Positions 7,079 through 18,567 of a DNA stretch of 64,000 nt are shown piece by piece. Each line of letters starts with the position of its first letter. Position 1 is the stretch's first letter. The DNA lies in NCBI RefSeq assembly GCF_001641635.1, contig NZ_LUUB01000066.1, forward strand, positions 1 through 64,000, given 5' to 3'. The translations under genes were made by a program, and so were the position numbers. The notes beneath the pieces are model-generated. The model saw only the letters and a list, made by a program, of their open reading frames with translations. It did not search any database and was not told where the DNA came from. This DNA is from Bradyrhizobium centrolobii. Lineage in GTDB: Bacteria; Pseudomonadota; Alphaproteobacteria; Rhizobiales; Xanthobacteraceae.

Positions 7079-7987
7079 CTACGCCGCGACTTTCACCCGT
7101 CGTTCGATCTCGTGATCGAGTGTGGCGGCGAGCTCGCTGCTCACCTCCACCATCGGCAGGCGCACTTCGGGGCTGTCGATCAGACCCGTTCGCCATAGCC
7201 AGTACTTCGCCGGCGCCGGACTCGGTTCAGCGAACAACAGGCGCGTCAGCTCCGCGACGTCTTGCCAGCGCGCCAGCGCCGCGCTGGCGTTGCCGCGCTT
7301 CAGCTCAGTGTAGATGGCGGCGAAGGCTGCGGTCTCGAGATGGGCGGAGAGCAGGATGCCGCCGTCGGCGCCGTCGGTGAGCGCCTCGTGATAATTGGCG
7401 TCCTCGCCGGTGAGCACGCGGAAGCCCTTCGGCCGGTCGCGGAGCAGCGCGATCGATTGCTCGCGGCTCGCGCCGCAATCCTTCAGGCCGACGATGTTCG
7501 GATGCTCGGCAAGCCGCAGCAGCGTCTGGTTGGTGACGTTGACCGAGGTGCGATAGGGGATGTTGTAGAGCGCAAGCGGCCAGGCGGCGTGATCGGCGAG
7601 CGCTTCGAAATGCGCAAGCAATCCGCGCTGCGACGGCCGCACGTAGTAGGGGCTCGCGATCAGATAGCCGTCGATCGGCCAGTCCGCGGTCTCGTCGAGC
7701 CGATCCTTGAGCCGCGAGGTGTCCGCGCCGGAGAGGCCAAGGCAGATCGGCACCGTGCGGCGGCCGGCCGCCATCTCGTCGCGCACGGTAGCGACGAGGC
7801 GTTCGAGCTCGGCGTCCCGCAGCGTCATGCCTTCGCCGGAGGTCGCGCCGAGGATGTAGCCGTCGACCGCTTGCGCCGTGTAGTGCCGCGTCAGCCGCCG
7901 CAGCGACGTCTCGTCGAGACGGCCGTCGCGAAACGGCGTCACCAGCGGCAGCCAGAGCCCTTGCAGATGTTCTCGTAGACCGGTCAT
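7079..7987 (-). CDS. DapA-family lyase (dihydrodipicolinate synthase superfamily)
   Basis: A 302-residue class I aldolase-fold enzyme. ATG 7987 follows an AAGGAGAT ribosome site. The Schiff-base lysine is Lys169 in IVGLKD; the catalytic Tyr141 and Arg146 are in YNIPYRTS; the substrate loop is GATSGEG near residues 47-53. Family members make 4-hydroxy-tetrahydrodipicolinate for lysine, or catalyse related reactions (N-acetylneuraminate lyase, hydroxyproline or keto-acid degradation), so the exact reaction is open. It does not sit with other lysine genes. The upstream leader contains a promoter, a short open frame and a terminator hairpin (8031-8196), suggesting attenuation. Confidence 0.8.
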   Translation of the reverse strand: MTGLREHLQGLWLPLVTPFRDGRLDETSLRRLTRHYTAQAVDGYILGATSGEGMTLRDAELERLVATVRDEMAAGRRTVPICLGLSGADTSRLKDRLDETADWPIDGYLIASPYYVRPSQRGLLAHFEALADHAAWPLALYNIPYRTSVNVTNQTLLRLAEHPNIVGLKDCGASREQSIALLRDRPKGFRVLTGEDANYHEALTDGADGGILLSAHLETAAFAAIYTELKRGNASAALARWQDVAELTRLLFAEPSPAPAKYWLWRTGLIDSPEVRLPMVEVSSELAATLDHEIERRVKVAA

Positions 7988-8030
7988 GTTCCATCTCCTT
8001 GTCAGATTGACCTGAGACGGAGGGCACATG

Positions 8031-8059
8031 AAAAAACCCCGTCCAGGTGGCGGGGTTTT
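8031..8059 (-). terminator. Terminator hairpin in the DapA-family leader
   Basis: On the minus strand AAACCCCG and CGGGGTTT form a stem around CCACCTGGA, followed by six T residues. It ends about 44 bases before the DapA-family ATG, so it lies in that gene's leader rather than after another gene. Confidence 0.65.
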
Positions 8060-8086
8060 CGGGATTGCGACGATGACGAAGCTTGG

Positions 8087-8161
8087 CTAGCGCGCGCAAA
8101 ATTCCGAGGTCCCCGGATGGGGGCCTTTTTTCGAGACAACTGCGCACGACTTCGTGATCAT
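8087..8161 (-). CDS. Possible 24-residue leader peptide
   Basis: ATG at 8161 falls where the promoter at 8168-8196 should start transcription, so translation would be leaderless. The frame reads MITKSCAVVSKKGPHPGTSE and ends with TAG at 8087. Codons for GPHPGT overlap a GGCCCCC/CGGGG hairpin whose second arm can also pair with the terminator's CCCCG arm. That is the three-way pairing expected of an attenuator. There is no run of one amino acid, so what would be sensed is unclear. Confidence 0.35.
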   Translation of the reverse strand: MITKSCAVVSKKGPHPGTSEFCAR

Positions 8162-8167
8162 TGGCAA

Positions 8168-8196
8168 ATGATGCGGGGTATGCCTGGAACTGTCAA
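8168..8196 (-). promoter_or_regulatory. Sigma-70-type promoter for the DapA-family leader
   Basis: On the minus strand TTGACA (8196-8191), a 17-base spacer and CATCAT (8173-8168). The -35 match is perfect; the -10 is weak. It points toward the leader peptide and the DapA-family gene. Confidence 0.45.
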
Positions 8197-8227
8197 TACA
8201 CGCGGAGGGCGAATACCCAATTTGACG

Positions 8228-8257
8228 AAAAAAAGCCGGGCCCAATGAGCCCGGCTT
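8228..8257 (-). terminator. Strong intrinsic terminator
   Basis: On the minus strand AGCCGGGCTCATTGGGCCCGGCT is followed by seven T residues. It lies 170 bp beyond the stop of the lysR gene and would end either that operon or a separate small RNA. Confidence 0.8.
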
Positions 8258-8345
8258 AGGTATTGGCCACGTGAGGCCGACACAATCACCTTCCAAGAGG
8301 GATTACTGAACTCCCGCGCCACTGGAGGAGGGGGACAAATGCGCA
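8228..8345 (-). ncRNA. Candidate sRNA with anti-Shine-Dalgarno motif (alpha-r14/NfeR1-like)
   Basis: Between the lysR stop and the terminator at 8228-8257 the minus strand reads TTTGTCCCCCTCCTCCAGTG and later contains further pairing segments (CTTGGAAGG). Exposed CCUCCUCC motifs that pair with ribosome sites mark the rhizobial alpha-r14/NfeR1 sRNA family. No 5' end or promoter was identified. The segment could instead be the 3' untranslated part of the trxB-lysR transcript. Confidence 0.35.
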
Positions 8346-8429
8346 ACGCGAAGGCTCAGCGTGCAAACATTATGGGCTTGCCCTGAGCCTTGCAGCAACC
8401 GCCGAGGTCGCATGTCAGACATGCGGAAA

Positions 8430-9362
8430 TCAGGACGGCCAGCGCTGCGCCTTGCTCACCACGAAGTCGCGGAACACCTGCACGCGCGCGACCGTCTTCA
8501 GCTCTTCGGGATAAACGAAATACGTATCAAGCTGGATCGAATCCGACTCGCCGAACAGTTGCACCAGGCGGCTGTTTTCCTCGACGAGGTAATCCGGCAG
8601 CGCGGCGATGCCGAGGCCCTGCTGACAGGCGCGCACGAGGCCCAGGATGTTGTTGACCTTGAAGTACGCTTCGCGCGGACCGCTGCCGTTGCGCCCGGCT
8701 TCGATCAGCCAGTTGCGGTTCTGAAGATGCGGCGCGAAGTTGCCGTCGCTGAGCGTGATGATGCGGTGGGAGTCGAGCTCCTCCAGCGTGCGCGGCGTGC
8801 CGAAGCGCTTGATGTATTCCGGCGAGCAATAGGCGTGGAAGCCCATCGCGAACAGCTTGCGCTGGATGAGATCGGGCTGCGTCGGCTTGCGGGTGCGGAT
8901 CGCGACGTCAGCCTCGCGCATCGACAGATCCAGCTCCTCGTCGGTGACGATCAGCGAGATCCGGATCTCCGGATAGAGCGCGGTGAATTCGCCGAGTCGC
9001 GGGATCAGCCAGTTGATGCCGACGCCGGGCGTGGTGGTGATCTTGAGATCGCCGCTCGGCCGCTCGCGGCTGTCGGTCAATTTCGCACGCGCGGCCTGGA
9101 GCTGCATGAACACGTCATGCGCGGTGCGGAACAGCAGGTCGCCCTGCTCGGTGAGGATCAGGCCGCGGGCGTGGCGGTGGAACAGCGAAACCGAGAGCTC
9201 CTGTTCCAGCGCGCTGACCTGCCGCGAGACCGCCGATTGCGACAGGCCGAGCTGTTCTCCCGCATGCGTGAAGCTGCCCGCTTCCGCCGCCGCGTGAAAC
9301 ACCTTCAGCTTGTCCCAGTCCATGTCCGTAAATCCGTCGCGTGTTCTAGCCATGGTCATCAT
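8430..9362 (-). CDS. LysR-family transcriptional regulator
   Basis: A 310-residue regulator. The N-terminal winged helix-turn-helix spans roughly residues 16-75 (KLKVFHAAAEAGSF, then LSQSAVSRQVSALEQEL), followed by the periplasmic-binding-like effector domain. Its ATG overlaps the trxB stop in an ATGA arrangement, so the two are co-transcribed and translationally coupled. An alternative start (MARTR, 9353) would shorten it by three residues. The effector is not readable. It resembles GcvA/AmpR-type members in its HTH, but this is not decisive. Confidence 0.9.
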   Translation of the reverse strand: MMTMARTRDGFTDMDWDKLKVFHAAAEAGSFTHAGEQLGLSQSAVSRQVSALEQELSVSLFHRHARGLILTEQGDLLFRTAHDVFMQLQAARAKLTDSRERPSGDLKITTTPGVGINWLIPRLGEFTALYPEIRISLIVTDEELDLSMREADVAIRTRKPTQPDLIQRKLFAMGFHAYCSPEYIKRFGTPRTLEELDSHRIITLSDGNFAPHLQNRNWLIEAGRNGSGPREAYFKVNNILGLVRACQQGLGIAALPDYLVEENSRLVQLFGESDSIQLDTYFVYPEELKTVARVQVFRDFVVSKAQRWPS

Positions 9363-10330
9363 TCCGCTGCCGCGCGCTCACTGGCGCGCAGGGCCAAGAA
9401 ACGTTCGGCTTCGAGCGCTGCCATGCAGCCGAGGCCGGCGGCCGTGACGGCCTGGCGATAGGTCTCGTCGGCGACGTCGCCGGCGGCGAACAGGCCGGGC
9501 ACCGAGGTGGCGGTCGAGTTCGGGGCGACCTCGACATAGCCCGACGGTTTGAGCTTGACCTGATCCTTCACGAGCTCGGTTGCCGGCGCATGTCCGATGG
9601 CGATGAACACGCCGTCGGCTTTCACCTCGGTGAGCGCGCCGGTCTTGACGTTCTTGAGGCGGACATGGGTGACCTTGCCCGGATTGGCCTCGCCGCAGAT
9701 CTCGTCGATGACGCTCTCCCAGACCACCTTGATCTTGGGATGCTTGAACAGGCGGTCCTGAAGGATCCGCTCGGCGCGGAAGTGGTCACGGCGGTGCACG
9801 AGCGTGACCCGGGAGGCGAAATTGGTCAGGAACAGCGCCTCTTCGACCGCGGTGTTGCCGCCGCCCACCACCATCACTTCCTTGCCGCGATAAAAGAAGC
9901 CGTCGCAGGTGGCGCAGGCCGACACACCAAAACCCTTGAAGGTCTCCTCGGACGGGATGCCGAGCCAGCGCGCCTGGGCGCCGGTGGCGAGGATGACGGT
10001 ATCGGCGAGATAGACGTCGCCGGAGTCGCAGGTGAGCCGGAACGGACGGTGGGAGGTCTCCAGCTTGGTCACCAGATCGGTCTTGATCTGGGTGCCCATG
10101 TGCAGCGCCTGTTTCTCCATCTGCTCCATCAGCCAGGGGCCCTGGATCACGTCGGCGAAGCCGGGGTAGTTCTCGACGTCGGTGGTGATGGTGAGCTGGC
10201 CGCCCGGCTGGATGCCCTGGATCAGGATCGGCTCGAGCATCGCACGCGCGGCGTAGATCGCCGCCGCGTAGCCGGCGGGGCCGGAGCCGATGATGACGAC
10301 CTTTGCATGGACAGGGGCGGGCATTTTCAC
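9359..10330 (-). CDS. trxB: Thioredoxin reductase
   Basis: A 323-residue cytoplasmic flavoprotein that reduces thioredoxin with NADPH. The FAD motif GSGPAGYAAAIYAARA is at residues 15-30, the redox-active CATC pair at Cys139-Cys142, and the NADPH motif VVGGGNTAVEEA follows. Length and domain order are those of low-molecular-weight TrxB. It leads an operon with the downstream lysR gene (4-bp overlap) and is transcribed away from the lrp gene. The 261-bp gap between them holds both promoters, though no clear -35/-10 pair stands out. Confidence 0.95.
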   Translation of the reverse strand: MKMPAPVHAKVVIIGSGPAGYAAAIYAARAMLEPILIQGIQPGGQLTITTDVENYPGFADVIQGPWLMEQMEKQALHMGTQIKTDLVTKLETSHRPFRLTCDSGDVYLADTVILATGAQARWLGIPSEETFKGFGVSACATCDGFFYRGKEVMVVGGGNTAVEEALFLTNFASRVTLVHRRDHFRAERILQDRLFKHPKIKVVWESVIDEICGEANPGKVTHVRLKNVKTGALTEVKADGVFIAIGHAPATELVKDQVKLKPSGYVEVAPNSTATSVPGLFAAGDVADETYRQAVTAAGLGCMAALEAERFLALRASERAAAE

Positions 10331-10591
10331 GGACGCCTTTCTTGGGGGATTCGCAGCGCGGGCGCGGAAAGTGCCAAGAGGGCGTCGCGGAGGCGCTGAA
10401 ATATCAGAGCTAATCTAAGCCTTCTGGTGAGCTATGCAAGAATTGCATTCCCAATCGGCGGATTTTTCCAACAGGGAACAAAACTCGATTGCGTTGCACG
10501 CGCAATAAAATTGCGCACCCGATGCGGACTCGGCTATGAGGATTGCGACAGACCCACCCGATACCGCCGCTAGGCCAGGAGTTCCAATCAC

Positions 10592-11071
10592 GTGTCGCGG
10601 AACCTAGACGAGATCGATCTCAAAATTCTCGCCGAGATTCAGGCCGACGGTCGAATCACCAATGTCGAACTGGCCAAACGGGTCGGAATTTCGCCGCCGC
10701 CCTGCCTGCGCCGCGTCCGGGCGCTGGAGGAGGAAGGCTATATCCACGGCTATCGCGGCCTCCTGGACGCCCGAAAGCTCGGCTTCGACGTCACGGTGTT
10801 CGCCGCCGTGCACCTCTCCAGCCAGGCCGAGGCCGACCTGCGCGCCTTCGAGGAGTTCGTCCGCGCCGAGCCATTGGTGCGCGAGTGCTGGATGCTGTCG
10901 GGCGAAGTCGACTTCATCCTCAAATGCGTCGCGCCCGACATGGCGACCTTCCAGGATTTCGTGACGCACCTGACTGCGGCACCCCATGTGCGCAACGTGC
11001 GGACCTCGCTCGTGCTGCACAATTCGAAATACGAGGCCGCCGTACCGCTGGATGTGAAGGGGCGGAGATAG
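10592..11071 (+). CDS. Lrp/AsnC-family transcriptional regulator
   Basis: A 159-residue regulator starting at GTG 10592, with a CCAGGAG ribosome site 10-16 bases upstream. An N-terminal HTH (residues 5-60; EIDLKILAEIQADGRITNVE, then LAKRVGISPPPCLRRVRAL) is followed by a RAM/AsnC effector domain (VTVFAAVHL..., GEVDFILKC). Lrp-type proteins sense amino acids and act as octamers. Its divergent position from trxB is common in Bradyrhizobium-type genomes. The target is not shown; autoregulation is likely. Confidence 0.9.
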   Translation: MSRNLDEIDLKILAEIQADGRITNVELAKRVGISPPPCLRRVRALEEEGYIHGYRGLLDARKLGFDVTVFAAVHLSSQAEADLRAFEEFVRAEPLVRECWMLSGEVDFILKCVAPDMATFQDFVTHLTAAPHVRNVRTSLVLHNSKYEAAVPLDVKGRR

Positions 11072-11094
11072 GACCTGCTGTCTTCTCCGTCTCC

Positions 11095-11285
11095 CCGTTA
11101 TTCGCCGTTCCTCTCCCTCTCCCCGTTCTGACGGGGCCGCGACGAGCTTCGCTCGCGCTGAGAGGGGGAGGGGCTCTCCCGAACGAGTTGGCCTAGCCGT
11201 CTTCTCCATCATTGCGAGCGTAGCGAAGCAATCCAGACTGTCTCCGCGGAAAGATTCTGGATTGCTTCGCTGCGCTCGCAATGAC
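11095..11285. repeat. Two composite repeats, classes 3 and 6
   Basis: 11110-11175 is a class 3 element (TCTCCCCGTTCTGACGGG ... GAGAGGGGGAGGGG). 11205-11285 is a different palindrome (ATTGCGAGCGTAGCGAAGCA ... TTGCTTCGCTGCGCTCGCAA) seen once here. They fill the gap between convergent lrp and greA. Confidence 0.65.
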
Positions 11286-11333
11286 GCGTGGTGAGGGCGC
11301 AAGCTCGCCTCACGACGCGAAACACGCCGCAAC

Positions 11334-11362
11334 AAAAAGGCCGCGCGATGCGCGGCCTTTTC
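11334..11362. terminator. Bidirectional terminator between lrp and greA
   Basis: AAAAAGGCCGCGC-GAT-GCGCGGCCTTTT has an 8-bp GC stem with A and T tracts on both sides, so it can stop transcription from both convergent genes. Confidence 0.8.
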
Positions 11363-11391
11363 AAATCATCGTCAAACGTGACGGCAAATAA

Positions 11392-11865
11392 TTACCGCCA
11401 CTCCACCTTGGTGATCTCATAGGCCTTGGCGCCGCCAGGCGTGTTGACCTCGACGGTGGCGCCCTTCTTCTTGCCGATCAGCGCGCGCGCGAGCGGCGAG
11501 GTGATGGAAATGCGGCCCTTCTTGGCGTCGGCCTCGACCTCGCCGACGATCTGCCACACCGCCTTCTTCTCGGTGTCCTCATCGACCAGCGTCACGGTGG
11601 CGCCGAATTTGATGGTGTCGCCGGACAGCTTCGAGATGTCGATGATGTCGGCGCGCGCGAGCTTGTCCTCGAGCTCGGCGATGCGGCCCTCATTGTGGGA
11701 CTGCTCTTCCTTCGCGGCGTGGTATTCCGCGTTTTCCGACAGGTCTCCGTGTGAGCGCGCCTCCGCGATATGTTCGATGATCCGCGGACGGTCCACGGAC
11801 TGGCGCTGCTTCAATTCTTCCCCGAGCGCGGTAAAACCGGCCAGAGTCATCGGAACCTTTTCCAT
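11392..11865 (-). CDS. greA: Transcription elongation factor GreA
   Basis: 157 residues from ATG 11865, the standard GreA length. The N-terminal coiled-coil finger (residues 1-75; [20 protein letters not shown], then [20 protein letters not shown]) carries the conserved D-x-SEN-A-EY tip that stimulates RNA cleavage in backtracked polymerase. The C-terminal FKBP-like domain ends [10 protein letters not shown] longer upstream-open frame exists but does not match the family. The gene is 207 bp downstream of carB, and greA following carB in one direction suggests read-through. Confidence 0.95.
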   Translation of the reverse strand: MEKVPMTLAGFTALGEELKQRQSVDRPRIIEHIAEARSHGDLSENAEYHAAKEEQSHNEGRIAELEDKLARADIIDISKLSGDTIKFGATVTLVDEDTEKKAVWQIVGEVEADAKKGRISITSPLARALIGKKKGATVEVNTPGGAKAYEITKVEWR

Positions 11866-12071
11866 CGCTTCTCTCGTTCTACGGCTGCGCGCCCTCGAAA
11901 AGAAAGGGCGTCGCAGCCATGATTCGACACTATTTCCGGGACTGAACACGCAGCCACCGGAACGTTATGTGGGTCTGGCGCCGGAACAGAACAACCACAT
12001 GGCGGGACAGTTCCTCCGGCCATTGTGGCTGCATTGCCAATCGCTTAGCGGAAGCTTCGCCCCACCAACGA

Positions 12072-15536
<3,465 letters not shown>

Positions 15537-15564
15537 CACCGCTCGCGGGCTGGAATTTAGGCAC

Positions 15565-15594
15565 AAAAAAAGGGCGCGCTCGCCGCGCGTCCCC
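15565..15594 (-). terminator. Intrinsic terminator 28 bp before carB
   Basis: On the minus strand GGG-A-CGCGC/GCGCG-CCC forms a GC-rich stem around GGCGA, followed by seven T residues. It ends the MFS transcript or acts as an attenuator in the carB leader, since only 28 bp separate the T run from the carB ATG. Confidence 0.65.
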
Positions 15595-15678
15595 TTGAGC
15601 CGAGAGCGCGGGGGTTCCCTCGCGCGCGGGTGGGTCATAGACCAGTTTTTGGGGCGGCGAAACCCCGAAAAATGCCCA

Positions 15679-16848
15679 TCAACCGGCAATTTTCACGGGT
15701 TTTGGCCGGGCCTGCCAGCTCCGGGCGAGATGCACCAGAAGCGACGCCGCAACGCTCGATCCGCCGACCCAGCCGAGATCGGTTGGCGAGAGCGCCGCAA
15801 GCACCACGCCGCCGAGCGCTCCGCCGATGGCGAAGCCGAGATACATCGCCGAGGCATTCAGCGAGAGTGCGATCATCGAGGCCTGCGGTTCGATCCGGAT
15901 GATGCTGGCGAGCTGAGCCGGATAGAACGCCCAGCCCGAGATGCCCCACAGGAAGATCGCGCCCAGCACCGCGTAATACGCCTGGTCAGGCATCAATTTC
16001 AGGACCACCGAATGCAGGATCAGGGCTGTCGCCATGCCCGCGAGCCCGAGCCCTGCGGTGGCCAGCGTGCCGAGCCGGTCGGCCAGGACGCCGCCGAGCA
16101 TGTTCCCGATCGCGGCCGCCCCGCCGAACACCAGCAGCGCAAGACTGATCCTGGAGGCGTCGAAACCGAGGCTTTTCAGCGGGACAGCGAAATAGGTGAA
16201 GACGGTGAAGCCGCCGAGCGCCCACAGGATGGTGATGACGAGCGCAATCAGGACGTTGCCGTGACGAGCCACGGCCAGCCGCTCAGTGAGCGAGGCCGTA
16301 TTGCGCGGCAGCCCGCGGGGCAGGCCGAGTAGCAGGCCTGCGAGCGCGACGGCGCCGAGCAGGGCGACCATGGCAAAGGTCGCCCGCCAGCCGAACAGGC
16401 TGCCGACGAGGTTGCCGAGGGGAACGCCGACGACAGTCGCGACCGAGATGCCGGAGGTGACCAACGCCACCGCCCGGCCGCGCCGCTCGGGCGAGGCAAC
16501 CGCAACGGACACGGCGAGCGCCGTCGGCATGCAAAGCCCGGCACCCAGTGCCATTAGCATTCGCGATGCCAGCAGCAGGGCGTAGCCCGAGGCCACGACT
16601 GCGGCGAGGTTGCCGGCGATGAAGGTCGACAGCGCGAGTGCCAGCACCGTGCGGCGGTCGATGTTGTTCAGCGTTACGGCGAGGATCGGCGAACCGACCG
16701 CATAAGTGAGGGCGTAAGTGGTGACCAACTGCCCGGCGGCGGAGACCGAAATCCCCAGATCAGTGGCGATCGCCGGCAAAAGCCCCGCAATAACAAAGCC
16801 TTCCGTGCCGATCGCGAATGCGGCCAAGGCCAGCCAGAGCACGCTCAT
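15679..16848 (-). CDS. MFS exporter (DHA1 family)
   Basis: About 389 residues and 12 membrane segments from ATG 16848 ([18 protein letters not shown]), with AGGAATATATCC as ribosome site; a TTG start 21 bases upstream is possible. The first loop and the fifth-helix region ([19 protein letters not shown]) fit proton-driven DHA1 drug or sugar exporters such as AraJ/YdhP types. It is transcribed divergently from an ArsR-type repressor gene, with two matching operator palindromes over its 5' end. An inducible efflux pump is likely; the inducer is unknown. Confidence 0.85.
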   Translation of the reverse strand: MSVLWLALAAFAIGTEGFVIAGLLPAIATDLGISVSAAGQLVTTYALTYAVGSPILAVTLNNIDRRTVLALALSTFIAGNLAAVVASGYALLLASRMLMALGAGLCMPTALAVSVAVASPERRGRAVALVTSGISVATVVGVPLGNLVGSLFGWRATFAMVALLGAVALAGLLLGLPRGLPRNTASLTERLAVARHGNVLIALVITILWALGGFTVFTYFAVPLKSLGFDASRISLALLVFGGAAAIGNMLGGVLADRLGTLATAGLGLAGMATALILHSVVLKLMPDQAYYAVLGAIFLWGISGWAFYPAQLASIIRIEPQASMIALSLNASAMYLGFAIGGALGGVVLAALSPTDLGWVGGSSVAASLLVHLARSWQARPKPVKIAG

Positions 16849-16863
16849 GGGATATATTCCTAT

Positions 16864-16929
16864 GTTCAAAGTTTATTGAACTATTGTTCGAGCAGGTTTC
16901 AGTGTCAATTGGTTCAAGAACTATTGAAC
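16864..16929. promoter_or_regulatory. Twin operators GTTCAA-N6-TTGAAC
   Basis: The palindrome GTTCAA-N6-TTGAAC occurs at 16864-16881 and again, 48 bp on, at 16912-16929, in the gap between the exporter and the divergent HTH gene. The first overlaps the region just upstream of the exporter ATG; the second precedes the regulator start. Two identical sites in a divergent gap point to repression of both genes by the HTH protein. Confidence 0.65.
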
Positions 16930-16946
16930 ATCGTCGCCGTCGCATT

Positions 16947-17330
16947 ATGATCCCGGATATGAGCCGCACGCCCCTCCACCCCACCCGTGAGCAGATCGAG
17001 CTGCCGATGGTTCTGGATTGCCTGAGCGATCCGATCCGGCTCGCGATCGTCTACCAGCTCGCCCAGCAAGAACGTGTCAGCAGCGAACTGCGCTGCGGCG
17101 ACTTCAGCGGGCTCGGGGCCAAGTCGAACCTCGCCTATCACTTCGCCAAGCTGCGCGAATGCGGACTGACGCAGACCCGTATCGTCGGCACCAGCCGCAT
17201 GACGAGGCTCCGCCGCGAGGATCTGGACGCGCGCTTCCCGGGCTTGCTCGATGCCGTGATCAACTCCGCAGCCAGGGATGCCGATCGGCTTCAGCTTGTT
17301 CCCGAGTGCGATGTGGCCGGCGTGGATTGA
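16947..17330 (+). CDS. ArsR-type winged-helix regulator
   Basis: 127 residues from ATG 16947 (a second ATG at 16959 is equally possible; neither has a strong ribosome site). The winged HTH runs over residues 22-85 (LDCLSDPIRLAIVYQL...; SNLAYHFAKLRECGL; TSRMTRLRRED). No metal-binding Cys pair of the classic ArsR alpha-3 site is seen apart from a lone Cys in the HTH, so a non-metal ligand is more likely. Divergent from the MFS exporter and probably its repressor. Confidence 0.8.
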   Translation: MIPDMSRTPLHPTREQIELPMVLDCLSDPIRLAIVYQLAQQERVSSELRCGDFSGLGAKSNLAYHFAKLRECGLTQTRIVGTSRMTRLRREDLDARFPGLLDAVINSAARDADRLQLVPECDVAGVD

Positions 17331-17444
17331 AGCTTGATGAGATGAGATTCGCCTGATCGTCGGCGAACTTGCGCGTCGGCCGCTGATTTGCCCGTCGTTT
17401 CAATGCCTTCGCAACATGCAGCGAGACATCACCCGGCCGTAGCA

Positions 17445-17470
17445 GGCTACTTTGCATGGGGTTGTTTTCG
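17445..17470. repeat. 26-bp exact intergenic repeat, copy 2
   Basis: Identical to 4230-4255. It lies 150 bp from the tRNA-like sequence. The segment 17331-17618 has no gene; apart from this repeat it holds small hairpins such as GCGTGGCTGCGCCACGC at 17579-17595. Confidence 0.6.
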
Positions 17471-17618
17471 AGATTTTGGTTGGACGGCCGCGAAAGCCCT
17501 CGAGCTACGGCGAGATCCAGTCCGTCTACGCTTTCGCTTCGCTCAAGCTACGCCGGACACGCTTTGCCGCGTCGGTCTAGCGTGGCTGCGCCACGCGTAG
17601 CCCCGTCGGGGCGAAGCG

Positions 17619-17694
17619 TGGAGACCCGGCCTGGATTTGAACCAGGATAAAGAGCGATGCACCGCCCTCGCGTAGACGCTTCCGCCACCGGGCC
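17619..17694 (-). tRNA. tRNA-like sequence, degenerate anticodon arm
   Basis: On the minus strand 76 bases fold almost as a tRNA: acceptor GGCCCGG/CCGGGTC (one G-T pair), T arm CCTGG-TTCAAAT-CCAGG perfect, and an encoded CCA end. The D stem is only GCG/CGC and its loop lacks the usual GG. The anticodon stem closes best as GGGCG/CGCTC and leaves a six-base loop GTGCAT, one short, so no anticodon can be assigned safely (GCA or TGC by position). It could be a decayed tRNA or a tRNA-derived insertion relic. Confidence 0.5.
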
Positions 17695-17748
17695 GTCTCG
17701 ATCATCGCCGATCGCGGGGCGGCAAGCCACCGCAGCCACTCGTTAACC

Positions 17749-18453
17749 CTAACCGCGCACCAATGGCGGCCGTGCGACGAAGGTCATGCGCCAGCGGTTG
17801 TGGCCGATATTGGTGTGGGCCCGCTGGACAGCGAACCCCGCCGCACTCAGCTTGGCTGTGATTTCATCCTCGCTGTAGCGCTGTAGCCCGATGCGCGATC
17901 GCAGATGACGGTAGTCCGACAGTGCGGTGCTGATCAGCCCGATCAGCGCGTCTTTCAAGAAGCCGTGACGTAGCCCGAAGCTGAGCAGTGCCATCACGTC
18001 CCGTCCCATGCCGACATTCGGCTGAAGGATGTCGCCGAGCACCAGCCTGCCGGATGGCTTCAAGAGCCGCCGGATGTTGAGAAGCGCGGAATCGAGCTCC
18101 TCGGGCGACATGTATTGCGCGACCGAATTCATGACGGCGAGGTCGACGGATTGCTCCTGCATCTTTTTCACGTCCTCGAGCGAGCGGACGCGGATCTTCG
18201 TGTTCGGGGCAAATCGCGCGATCAGCCGGCCGCGGACGCCGGGCGCGGGCTCGGCCAGGATCAGCTTGCCGCAGGCGGATGCCACCTGAGCGGCCGACAG
18301 CGCCTCGCCGCAGGCATAGTCCAGCACGGTCGCCTCGGGCGAGGAGATGTAGCTGAGGATGTCGCGCGCAATGATCTGGAAGTGCAAATCGCGATGCAGC
18401 TTGCTGACATAGATCGTATGCGTGGAGTCGTAATAATCGATCCAATCGTCCAT
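17749..18453 (-). CDS. Class I SAM-dependent methyltransferase
   Basis: 234 residues. Motif I is VLDYACGEALSA near residue 43, the acidic motif II follows as LILAEP, and motif IV-like VDLAVMNSVAQYM lies mid-chain. The N-terminus begins MDDWIDYYDSTHTIYVS. No neighbour defines a substrate; the gene is divergent from dps with 114 bp between. Small-molecule, quinone or lipid targets are all possible. Confidence 0.75.
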   Translation of the reverse strand: MDDWIDYYDSTHTIYVSKLHRDLHFQIIARDILSYISSPEATVLDYACGEALSAAQVASACGKLILAEPAPGVRGRLIARFAPNTKIRVRSLEDVKKMQEQSVDLAVMNSVAQYMSPEELDSALLNIRRLLKPSGRLVLGDILQPNVGMGRDVMALLSFGLRHGFLKDALIGLISTALSDYRHLRSRIGLQRYSEDEITAKLSAAGFAVQRAHTNIGHNRWRMTFVARPPLVRG

Positions 18454-18567
18454 GGTATCTGAAGGTCCCGGCCAAACGGTTCCTGCGCAGGAACCGGCGC
18501 TGCCCGCCTTGCGTTAGGGGTGCGACGGCGCGCCGTCAATGTCCGCGTCCTAACAGGAAGGTTTCCC

